A DNA stretch of 5,546 bases, from contig CAIWGR010000460.1 in NCBI GenBank assembly GCA_903912275.1, positions 1 to 5,546 of the forward strand, written 5' to 3'. The stretch is from an uncultured delta proteobacterium. GTDB lineage: Bacteria > Myxococcota_A > Bradymonadia > REDH01. Under the pieces are notes generated by a model that made no database searches, had not been told where the DNA came from, and worked only from the letters and a program-made list of their open reading frames with translations. Of this stretch, positions 1 to 5,546 are shown in pieces (position 1 is the stretch's first letter; each line of letters starts with the position of its first letter). The translations under genes and the position numbers were made by a program.

Positions 1-687
1 ATCGGCGTCGCAGGCCTCGACCGCTCCCTCTTCGCACGCCTCGCAGGCCGCGTCCCATCCGTCATGCTGCGTACGCAGTACCGCATGAACAATGCCATTC
101 AGGCCTTCCCCAGCCGCTCCTTCTACAGCGGCCTCCTGCAGCCCGACGCCAACGTCGCAGAACGCAACCTCCCCATCCCGGCCGAGGCCCTCGCAGCGCT
201 CGACCCCGAGCTCCGCAGACGCCTCGACCCCGAGCGCCCCCTCGTCTGGGTCGACGACCCAGGCAAGCCCAAGGCCCGCTCCTGCCCGCAACAGGCCGCC
301 GAGGTCGCCCGTACCGCTGCAGCACTCTGGCGCCTCTGGCAACACCGCACCGAGGAGGTCCCCCGCGACGCCTGGCTCGGCATCGTCACCCCCTTCCGAA
401 ACCAGTGCACCGCCATCCGCAACGCGCTCGTCGCAGAGCTCGGCGAAGAGGCCGCCCTCATCGAGGTCGACACCACCGACAAGTTCCAGGGCCGCGAGAA
501 AGAGGCCATCCTCTTCAGCCTCGTCCGCAACACCTGGTCCGACTTCGTCTTCGACGAGCGCCGCATCAACGTCTCGCTCACCCGGGCCCGCTCCAAGCTC
601 ATCGTCTTCGGACCCAAAGAGCTCGGCCGACGCATGCACGAGGTCTTCGCGCCCGCCGACCCACCTGTGGCCCCCGACAACGACTGA
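1..687 (+). CDS. Superfamily 1 DNA2/NAM7 (Upf1-like) helicase, C-terminal part
   Basis: The reading frame is open from the first base, so the start and the ATP-binding Walker motifs lie upstream; 228 residues are visible, ending at a TGA. The visible part is the second RecA-like domain (AAA_12 type) of an SF1B helicase, an ATP-driven nucleic-acid translocase. In window residue numbering, motif IV-like QYRMN is at 26-30, followed by the family-typical FYSGLL at 41-46. GIVTPFRNQ is at 127-135. Motif V, VDTTDKFQGRE, is at 156-166. Motif VI, RRINVSLTRARSKLIVFG, is at 187-204 and supplies the arginine finger region. The protein stops about 24 residues after motif VI, so there is no C-terminal accessory domain; the tail is Pro/Asp-rich. 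The usual motif is QYRMH, so Asn in place of His is a small deviation. The family assignment is firm. Whether it acts on DNA or RNA, and in which process, cannot be told without the N-terminal half. Confidence 0.93.
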   Translation: MGVAGLDRSLFARLAGRVPSVMLRTQYRMNNAIQAFPSRSFYSGLLQPDANVAERNLPIPAEALAALDPELRRRLDPERPLVWVDDPGKPKARSCPQQAAEVARTAAALWRLWQHRTEEVPRDAWLGIVTPFRNQCTAIRNALVAELGEEAALIEVDTTDKFQGREKEAILFSLVRNTWSDFVFDERRINVSLTRARSKLIVFGPKELGRRMHEVFAPADPPVAPDND

Positions 688-721
688 CCGCGCGCTCGAC
701 ACAGCGAGACGCCCGCGCTGC

Positions 722-750
722 TTGCCCATCCCTCCGCCGCGGCCTAAACT
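722..750 (+). promoter_or_regulatory. Possible sigma-70-type promoter for the acyl-CoA synthetase gene
   Basis: TTGCCC at 722-727 matches the -35 consensus at 4 of 6 positions. TAAACT at 745-750 matches the -10 consensus at 4 of 6, and the spacer is 17 bases, the optimal length. It is a rare AT-rich patch in the gap after the helicase gene. It would give a start near 757 and a leader of about 50 bases before the ATG at 806. This is pattern matching only; in such a GC-rich genome a chance match is possible. Confidence 0.4.
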
Positions 751-805
751 GCGGCATCGATTCCAGCAAACGACCCAGCGCGGTCCCTCGCCCACGGCAC
801 AACGC

Positions 806-2479
806 ATGACCCAGTCCGTCGACCATCGCCTGCTCCTCCAGCAGTTCCACGCCCGCGTCCGCCAGCACCCCAACCGGGTCTATCTCACGCAGCCCATCGG
901 AGGCGGACAGGTAACGGACTACACGTGGGCGCAGGTCTCCGAGGAGGCCCGTCGCATGGCGGCACACCTCCAGTCGCTCGGCTACCCGGCCGGCTCCTGC
1001 ATCGCGATGATCACCAAGAACTGCGCCCACTTCATCATCGCCGAGCTGGCGATCTGGATGGCCGGTTACACCTCGGTCGCACTCTTCCCCACCTTCAATG
1101 CCGAGAACATCAAGTTCATCCTCGCACACAGCGAGGCCAAGCTCATCTTCATCGGCAAGCTCGACAGCATGGCCGACGTCGATGCCGGCACGCCCGCCGA
1201 CCTCCCCCGCATCGTCTTCCCCCTCGCACCCACCTCGCCGGGCGAATCGTGGGACGCCATCACGGCGCGCACCGAGCCCCTCGCCGGTGAGCCGGTCCGT
1301 GGTGCCGACGAACTCTCCATCATCATCTACACCTCCGGCTCCACCGGCCAACCGAAGGGTGTCATGCACTCCTTCCGCACCATCGCGCTCGGCGCCGAGA
1401 CCTTCGTCGAGGTCATCAAGCTCGGCTCCGAGGAGCGCATCCTGAGCTACCTCCCGCTCGCCCACGCCTTTGAGCGTGCGGTCGTCGAGGCCACCTCCTT
1501 CATCTCGGGCTTCCAGATCTACTTTGCCGACTCCCTCCAGACCTTCATCGAAGACATCAAACGGGCCCGACCGACCGTCTTCATCTCGGTCCCCCGCCTC
1601 TGGCTCAAGTTCCAGCTCGGCGTCTTCGCCAAGCAGCCACAGAAGAAGCTCGACTTCCTCCTCAAGCTCCCCATCATCGGCAAGATTGTAGCCAAGAAGG
1701 TGCTCACCGGCCTCGGCCTCGAGCATGTCCGCATCGCCGCGAGCGGCTCGGCGCCCATCCCGCCCGTCCTGATCAGCTGGTACCGCAGCCTGGGCCTCGA
1801 GCTCCTCGAAGGCTACGGCATGAGTGAGAACTTCTGCGCCTCGCACATCTCTGTGCCCGGCAAGACCCGCGTCGGCTACGTTGGCAATGCCTCGCCTGGC
1901 GTCCGCTGCCGCATCTCCCCCGAAGGCGAAATCCTCGTGCACAGCCCCGGCAGCATGCTCGGCTACTACAAGGAGCCCGAGATGTCGGCCGAGAGCTTCA
2001 CCGAAGACGGCTTCCTCAAGACCGGCGACCGCGGAGAACTCGACGATCAGGGCCGCCTCAAGATCACCGGTCGCGTCAAGGAGCTCTTCAAGACCAGCAA
2101 GGGCAAATATGTCGCCCCTGCGCCGATCGAGAACCTCATCAACGCCGACAACAACATCGAGCTCTCCTGTGTCGCTGGCTCAGGCTACTCCGACGCGCAC
2201 GCCCTCATTCAGGTCGCAGAGTCGCTTGTCGAAAAGCTCAAGACCGCCGAGGGCCGCGCCGAGTATGAGCCTCACTTCGCCGCGCTGCTCAAGCAGGTGA
2301 ACAGCCAGCTCGAGGATTGGGAGCAGCTCGGCTTCGTCGCCATCGTCTCGGAGCGCTGGCTCGTCGAGAACGGCTTCCTCACCCCCACGCTCAAGATCAA
2401 GCGCTCGACCATCGAGGCCCACTACAAGCCGCAGCTCGACGCCTGGTATGCCTCCAAGAAGAAGGTCATCTGGGGCTAG
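806..2479 (+). CDS. Long-chain acyl-CoA synthetase (AMP-forming, FadD/ACSL type)
   Basis: A 557-residue adenylate-forming enzyme that would activate fatty acids with ATP and CoA to acyl-CoA, feeding beta-oxidation or lipid synthesis, probably at the inner membrane face. The P-loop-like A3 motif YTSGSTGQPKG is at 175-185. The long-chain family signature LSYLPLAHAFER is at 213-224, and SVPRLWLKF at 261-269. The adenine-binding A5 motif EGYGMSEN is at 335-342. The A7 region with hinge, KTGDRGELDDQGRLKITGR, is at 405-423. The A8 segment with KGKYVAPAPIE is at 432-442, and the A10 motif LTPTLKIKR is at 525-533, with Lys530 the likely adenylation lysine. All core motifs look intact. The same frame is open for 238 codons upstream, but that stretch is Ser/Pro/Arg-rich shadow of the helicase gene. 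The homologous sequence starts at the ATG at 806, which follows a plausible promoter. No clear Shine-Dalgarno is visible. At 557 residues it is slightly shorter than many ACSL proteins (about 600). Chain-length preference cannot be read from the sequence. Confidence 0.95.
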   Translation: MTQSVDHRLLLQQFHARVRQHPNRVYLTQPIGGGQVTDYTWAQVSEEARRMAAHLQSLGYPAGSCIAMITKNCAHFIIAELAIWMAGYTSVALFPTFNAENIKFILAHSEAKLIFIGKLDSMADVDAGTPADLPRIVFPLAPTSPGESWDAITARTEPLAGEPVRGADELSIIIYTSGSTGQPKGVMHSFRTIALGAETFVEVIKLGSEERILSYLPLAHAFERAVVEATSFISGFQIYFADSLQTFIEDIKRARPTVFISVPRLWLKFQLGVFAKQPQKKLDFLLKLPIIGKIVAKKVLTGLGLEHVRIAASGSAPIPPVLISWYRSLGLELLEGYGMSENFCASHISVPGKTRVGYVGNASPGVRCRISPEGEILVHSPGSMLGYYKEPEMSAESFTEDGFLKTGDRGELDDQGRLKITGRVKELFKTSKGKYVAPAPIENLINADNNIELSCVAGSGYSDAHALIQVAESLVEKLKTAEGRAEYEPHFAALLKQVNSQLEDWEQLGFVAIVSERWLVENGFLTPTLKIKRSTIEAHYKPQLDAWYASKKKVIWG

Positions 2480-2495
2480 ACCCCTGCGGTGAACC

Positions 2496-3197
2496 CTAGC
2501 GCCGAAGCGTCTTCAGACACTTGCGAATCCAGATGGAGTCCAGCACGAAGGCGACCGCCAGAAAGCTCCCGCTCCAGGCAAACACAACCCGCTGGTCGGG
2601 CGTGCAGTCCGCAGCCACCAGGTTGCTGACAACAAGGTAGGAGCTCCAGCTCCAGAAAGGCGCACGCCACAGCACCAGCGTGGCGAGCCGCGCCCACATG
2701 CCCCGCCGCACCCAGACCGCGCTGCCCGCCAACTCGGCCCACGAGACGACGCCGGTCGTCATCGGCATCATCTCGGTGGTGAACATGATGAGAAACAGCG
2801 GCGCTGCGATGGGGCAGAAGAGCACCAGCGCCGTCGCCAGCATCCCGGTGATGTGGTGCGCCACAAGGTCTTTGCGGGTGGAATCAAGCCCACGCCGCGA
2901 AGCGAAGATCATCAGCAACAGGTCGCCCGCAAAGTGACCCATCGGGATGCCCGACAGCGCCATGGCGAACGGGTCTACCTCGCGCGTCACGTAGCCATCC
3001 GGCGCAATGCCCCACCAGTGAAACAGGGCGAAGAAGCCGAGCAGGGTGAGCACCAGCGACACCGCACCGCGCATCAGCCGGAAGGCCTGCGGGTAACCAC
3101 TGCCCTGTCGGTGCGCGATGGTAACCAACGCGACGGAGACCGCGATCGTCGCGCCAGCCGCAGCCGCTGTAAGCCCGTAGGGGACCTCCGCGCTCAC
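2496..3197 (-). CDS. TLC-domain (TRAM-LAG1-CLN8-like) multi-pass membrane protein
   Basis: A 233-residue, strongly hydrophobic protein with roughly six to seven predicted membrane segments by eye (about 9-28, 44-62, 80-99, 112-138, 143-160, 168-192, 204-224) and a basic C-terminal tail (RKCLKTLRR). The middle resembles the TLC domain: GHFAGDLLLM at 87-96, then DLVAHHITGM at 110-119 with the His-His pair at 114-115. An acidic/proline segment, TTEMMPMTTGVVSWAE, follows at 140-155. The His-His pair followed by a membrane segment and a conserved Glu/Pro segment is the hallmark of Lag1/TLC proteins, which include eukaryotic ceramide synthases and lipid-handling TLCD proteins. Bacterial members are largely uncharacterised. 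It lacks the extra segments of a full ceramide synthase, so a role in membrane lipid handling is an inference. The start is GTG, overlapping the upstream methyltransferase stop as GTGA, so it is probably translated by coupling. Its stop lies 16 bases from that of the convergent acyl-CoA synthetase gene. Confidence 0.82.
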   Translation of the reverse strand: MSAEVPYGLTAAAAGATIAVSVALVTIAHRQGSGYPQAFRLMRGAVSLVLTLLGFFALFHWWGIAPDGYVTREVDPFAMALSGIPMGHFAGDLLLMIFASRRGLDSTRKDLVAHHITGMLATALVLFCPIAAPLFLIMFTTEMMPMTTGVVSWAELAGSAVWVRRGMWARLATLVLWRAPFWSWSSYLVVSNLVAADCTPDQRVVFAWSGSFLAVAFVLDSIWIRKCLKTLRR

Positions 3198-4666
3198 CGC
3201 CGACCGCCCATCCGCCGCGCCATCGCCAGCACAGGGTTGGGTCGAAAGAGCGCCACCGTCTCCACATGCTTTGTCATCGGGAACATCTCCACGGGCTGCA
3301 CCTCTTCCAACTGCATCCCGCCCTGCGTCAGCACGGCAACATCCCGCGCCAGCGCGTCGAGATCACACGAAACATAGATGAGCCGCTCCGGCGCAAGTTC
3401 ACGCGTCAGCATCTCAGCGACCTCGGCCGACAGCCCGCTCCGCGGCGGGTCGGCGATGACCGTTGTCGCCTGTTCGCCGCTCCGCAGGAAGGCGCGCAGT
3501 GACGACTCCACGCGGCCCTCGCGAAACGAGATGTTCCGCACGCCCGATCCGGCCGCGCTGGCGATCCCATCCTCCGTCGCAGCGTGGCTCTCCTCCATCG
3601 CAACCACCTCGCGAAAGCGCGACGCCAGCGGCAACCCAAAGAAGCCGAGGCCCGAATAGAGGTCGAGCAACCTGCCCTGCGGCGCGCTCCCGGCCCACGC
3701 CCGAACCTGCTTCGACAGCGCCTCTGCGCCGAACTTCGAGGTCTGAAAAAACGCCCCCGCAGACACCAGATAGGACTGCCCGCAGACCTCCGCCCGGATG
3801 CGAGCAGCGCCGCCCGCGTGAACCAGCCGGGAACCCGCAAGCTGCTTGCCATCCTCCGCATGAAAGTTCAGCGCGACAGACACCGCCCCGGCCTCCAGCG
3901 CCGCCGCCGTCAGCGCAGGCTCAAACTGCTGCGACCGCGCAGACAGCACCCAGGTCACCTGCAGTTCACCGGTGCCGTGACCAACCCGCACCACGACGGC
4001 CCGCAGCAGACCGCGACCGCTCTCCTCCTCGAAAGGCGGAACCCCCAGCTTCGACGCCAGCGCCACAAGCCGCAGTGCGAACGCCGTGCCCGCCGCGTCC
4101 TGCACCTCACACTCCGAGATGGCCACCACCTCGCGGGTATGCGGCGCAAACAGCCCGGCCGTCAGCGCGCCTGCAGCGCCACCGATGCGCAGCCCAATCT
4201 TGGTCCGGTGGCCGCGCGGCTCTTCGGGCGCAAGCAGCTCCGCCACCTGAACCGACCGGCCGAGCCCCGACCGAACGGCCCGCATCACCTCGTCGCGCTT
4301 CCATGACAGCTGCGACCGGTAGGCCATGTGCTGCAGGTCGCACCCGCCGCACTGCGACGCCACAGCGCACGACGGCTCACACCGCGAAGAAGACCGGCGA
4401 ACCCACGACACCACCTCGCCGCGCCACCGTCCGCGACCGCCACGCAGGCGAACACGGAGCCGCTCGCCCGGCAGCGCACCGCGCACGTAGAGCCGACCGC
4501 CCGACCACTCCGCTACGGCGTCCAGGCCACTGCCCCACGCCACAACCGTCGCCTCGACAACGTCGCCCTCGCGCGGCTCCTCGCCGCCACTGCGCTGCTC
4601 TTCCGCTCTCCGCGCCAACGCTCTCTCCGCAACACAGCAGGCCAATCCATGATGACACCCAAGCAC
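3194..4666 (-). CDS. m5U RNA methyltransferase, Fe-S TrmA/RlmD (RumA) family
   Basis: A SAM-dependent RNA uracil-C5 methyltransferase, up to 490 residues, most likely acting on 23S rRNA. An N-terminal TRAM/OB-fold RNA-binding region spans about 33-90. The 4Fe-4S ligands are Cys100, Cys106, Cys109 (in CGGCDLQH) and Cys186 (in SECEVQ), matching the RlmD pattern C-x5-C-x2-C and a distant fourth Cys. SAM-site motifs are FFQT at 306-309, LLDLYSGLGFFGL at 333-345 and Glu358. DPPRSGL is at 406-412. The nucleophile is Cys434 in YVSCDLDALARD, and the base is Glu469 in MFPMTKHVE. In place of the common SCNP it has SCDL. TrmA-family subtype (rRNA position 1939, 747 or tRNA 54) cannot be decided, so no symbol is given. 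The start is uncertain: GTG at 4666 gives 490 residues with an unremarkable Cys/His-rich leader, while TTG at 4618 has GGAGAGA just upstream and gives 474. It is the first gene of a two-gene operon with the TLC protein. Confidence 0.93.
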   Translation of the reverse strand: MLGCHHGLACCVAERALARRAEEQRSGGEEPREGDVVEATVVAWGSGLDAVAEWSGGRLYVRGALPGERLRVRLRGGRGRWRGEVVSWVRRSSSRCEPSCAVASQCGGCDLQHMAYRSQLSWKRDEVMRAVRSGLGRSVQVAELLAPEEPRGHRTKIGLRIGGAAGALTAGLFAPHTREVVAISECEVQDAAGTAFALRLVALASKLGVPPFEEESGRGLLRAVVVRVGHGTGELQVTWVLSARSQQFEPALTAAALEAGAVSVALNFHAEDGKQLAGSRLVHAGGAARIRAEVCGQSYLVSAGAFFQTSKFGAEALSKQVRAWAGSAPQGRLLDLYSGLGFFGLPLASRFREVVAMEESHAATEDGIASAAGSGVRNISFREGRVESSLRAFLRSGEQATTVIADPPRSGLSAEVAEMLTRELAPERLIYVSCDLDALARDVAVLTQGGMQLEEVQPVEMFPMTKHVETVALFRPNPVLAMARRMGGRR

Positions 4667-4678
4667 CTTGGCTGCTAA
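4622..4678 (-). promoter_or_regulatory. Possible promoter and ribosome binding site for the methyltransferase operon
   Basis: Read on the minus strand, TTAGCA (4678-4673) and CATCAT (4654-4649) each match the -35 and -10 consensus at 4 of 6 positions, with an 18-base spacer. A start near 4641 would lie downstream of the GTG at 4666 but upstream of the TTG at 4618. GGAGAGA (4628-4622) sits a few bases before that TTG, at ribosome-binding-site distance. The two signals agree with each other in favouring the shorter protein, but each is weak alone. Confidence 0.25.
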
Positions 4679-4720
4679 CCGACCCTCACCCTTCGGTCAC
4701 ACCTTTTCTTCCGGCCCAGC
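4667..4720. promoter_or_regulatory. Divergent intergenic region between methyltransferase and unknown-protein genes
   Basis: This 54-base stretch lies between the annotated starts of two divergently transcribed genes, so it, or the adjacent coding ends, should carry start signals for both directions. I see a pyrimidine-rich run with four consecutive T residues (around 4704-4707) before the plus-strand ATG. I see no good -35/-10 pair for the plus direction, no clear Shine-Dalgarno before 4721 and no convincing operator palindrome; only four-base inverted matches such as GACC/GGTC are present. Confidence 0.4.
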
Positions 4721-5287
4721 ATGCTCACCCAGTCCGACCTCCTCCGCATGTCTCAGGCCGAGCTCGCCGCGATCGTCGCCACCGCGCACCCCATCGACCA
4801 CGCCGCCGTCGCGGGTCACCAGTACCTCGGCATCGACCTCTCCCTCCCCGCCTTCGTCAACAAACTGCTCTGGAAGACCTTTCGCAAAACCTTCTACGCC
4901 GACCCCGAGCAAAACCTCGTCCGAGGCTGGAATGTGAAGCTCGAGCAACACGGCATCGACGGTCCCCGCATCCCGCTCCGCGACAGCAAGGGCAGCGAAA
5001 AATCCTTTGGCCACTACCACCTGCTCAAGCGCACCAACGAGCGTTTCCCGGGCGGCTGGGCCGGCCCCGACTTCCTCCACTACGGCGTCGCAGGCAACCA
5101 CTGGTATGACCCGGGCGCGCCCGGCTACTGCCCGCTCGTTGCCGTCAACGAAGGCTCCACCGACCTCCTCCTCGGCTGGGAGGTCTTCAAGCTCGGCCCG
5201 CTCATGATCCCCCTCCCCGACTACTGGCTCCTCGTCCGCGAAGGACCGATCGAGACCATCGTCCCCGTCCCCGTTCCCAAGCGGTAA
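4721..5287 (+). CDS. Conserved-looking protein of unknown function, 188 residues
   Basis: I cannot assign this protein to a named family. It has no signal peptide or membrane segment visible, so it is probably cytoplasmic. The N-terminal third (about 4-60) looks helical, including a basic aromatic stretch LLWKTFRKTFYADPEQ at 49-64. Then comes RGWNVKLEQ at 68-76. The rest looks beta-rich and is full of Gly, Pro and aromatic residues: SFGHYHLL at 95-102, FLHYGVAGNHWYDPG at 118-132, CPLVAVNEGSTDLLLGWEVF at 137-156, and PLPDYWLLVREGP at 164-176. It ends in a Val-Pro repeat (VPVPVPKR). The density of Trp, Tyr, Gly and Asp in regular segments, and normal codon use for the plus-strand genes, argue that it is a real, folded protein. 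The ATG at 4721 is the first start in the frame after the divergent gap. Only four bases separate its TAA from the SUI1 gene, so the two are likely cotranscribed. Confidence 0.85.
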   Translation: MLTQSDLLRMSQAELAAIVATAHPIDHAAVAGHQYLGIDLSLPAFVNKLLWKTFRKTFYADPEQNLVRGWNVKLEQHGIDGPRIPLRDSKGSEKSFGHYHLLKRTNERFPGGWAGPDFLHYGVAGNHWYDPGAPGYCPLVAVNEGSTDLLLGWEVFKLGPLMIPLPDYWLLVREGPIETIVPVPVPKR

Positions 5288-5291
5288 CCCC

Positions 5292-5546
5292 ATGGCAACC
5301 TCCAAGAAGGGCGGCTGGTCCGACGCCCCCGCGCAGGCCCCGCTCTCCAACCCCTTCGCTGCGCTCGCCGCACTCCGTCCCGCCGACGCTGCGCCCGCAG
5401 CAGCTCACGCAGCAGCCTCCGCGACCAAGCCCGCTGCCGACCCCAAGCTCCCTGCCCGCGCTGTCGTCGCCGTCGAGCGCAAAGGCCGCGGCGGAAAGAC
5501 CGTCACACTCGTCACCCACCTCGGCCTCTCCAACGACGCGCTCGAC
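5292..5546 (+). CDS. SUI1/eIF1 (YciH-like) translation factor, N-terminal part
   Basis: The first 85 residues of a gene that runs off the window in frame. Residues 1-55 are a low-complexity Ala/Pro-rich leader with basic residues near the start (MATSKKGGW). From about 56 the sequence becomes ARAVVAVERKGRGGKTVTLVTHLGLSNDALD. This matches the opening of the SUI1 domain: a beta strand, then the basic loop ERKGRGGKTVT that in eukaryotic eIF1 and E. coli YciH contacts the small ribosomal subunit near the P site, then the second strand and first helix. By family knowledge it would bind 30S subunits and influence start-codon selection or stress translation. In bacteria this role is accessory and poorly defined. 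The second half of the domain is outside the window. The ATG at 5292, four bases after the previous stop, is the natural start; no strong Shine-Dalgarno is seen, so coupling to the upstream gene is likely. Confidence 0.85.
   Translation, partial: MATSKKGGWSDAPAQAPLSNPFAALAALRPADAAPAAAHAAASATKPAADPKLPARAVVAVERKGRGGKTVTLVTHLGLSNDALD

Noticed and set aside
736..755. GCCGC/GCGGC inverted repeat after the helicase gene
   Set aside because: A five-base stem with no T-run in GC-rich DNA is expected by chance, and it overlaps the better-supported promoter match.
92..805. Open frame extending the acyl-CoA synthetase 238 codons upstream
   Set aside because: It overlaps the clearly real helicase in another frame, is Ser/Pro/Arg-rich without motifs, and the family homology begins at the ATG at 806.
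599..1942. 447-codon minus-strand open frame opposite the acyl-CoA synthetase
   Set aside because: Its Asp/Glu/Gly/Arg-rich composition is a shadow of GC-rich coding on the other strand; the plus strand carries all catalytic motifs.
2505..2522. Imperfect inverted repeat AAGCGTCT/AGACACTT near the convergent gene ends
   Set aside because: It has one mismatch, a loop too tight for the full stem, no T-run after it, and it lies inside the TLC coding region; too weak to call a terminator.
2496..3197. Calling the TLC protein a ceramide synthase
   Set aside because: It is short and has only the core TLC features; many TLC proteins have other roles, so the enzymatic name is not supported.
3463..5109. 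548-codon plus-strand open frame opposite the methyltransferase
   Set aside because: It is Pro/Arg/Ala-rich low complexity without any domain, and overlaps two genes with solid motifs or coding character.

Overview
This is a GC-rich, densely packed chromosomal segment from a bacterium. It holds six protein-coding genes (two cut by the window edges) and no RNA genes, mobile elements or CRISPR. Several features recall Myxococcota or a related high-GC lineage: the very strong G/C preference at third codon positions, a TLC-domain membrane protein, an SUI1-type initiation factor with an Ala/Pro-rich leader, and a divergent uncharacterised protein. This taxonomic call is an inference from gene content and composition, with no marker gene behind it.

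Layout. Bases 1-687 (+) are the C-terminal half of a superfamily 1 DNA2/NAM7/Upf1-like helicase whose start lies upstream. A 118-base gap carries a plausible sigma-70-type promoter (722-750). It leads to a 557-residue long-chain acyl-CoA synthetase (806-2479, +). That gene converges, with only 16 bases between stop codons, on a two-gene minus-strand operon. The operon is an Fe-S m5U RNA methyltransferase of the TrmA/RlmD family (4666-3194) followed by a TLC-domain multi-pass membrane protein (3197-2496). Stop and start of these two overlap as GTGA, so translational coupling is likely. A short divergent intergenic region (4667-4720) separates this operon from a plus-strand pair: a 188-residue protein of unknown function (4721-5287) and, four bases later, the start of an SUI1/eIF1-like translation factor (5292 to the window end). 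There is no gene-free stretch over 300 bases.

Functional links. Two themes appear: lipids (acyl-CoA synthetase, TLC protein) and RNA/translation (m5U methyltransferase, SUI1 factor, possibly the helicase). The genes do not form one obvious pathway. The tightest couplings are methyltransferase with TLC protein, and the unknown protein with SUI1.

The most striking window-wide signal is strand asymmetry. Plus-strand genes prefer C-ending codons (Leu mostly CTC), while both minus-strand genes prefer G-ending codons (Leu mostly CTG). The plus strand is therefore C-rich throughout, which suggests that the minus strand is the leading strand of replication here. I did not find a convincing new defence or mobile system; the best leads for novelty are the unknown 188-residue family and the coupled TLC gene.
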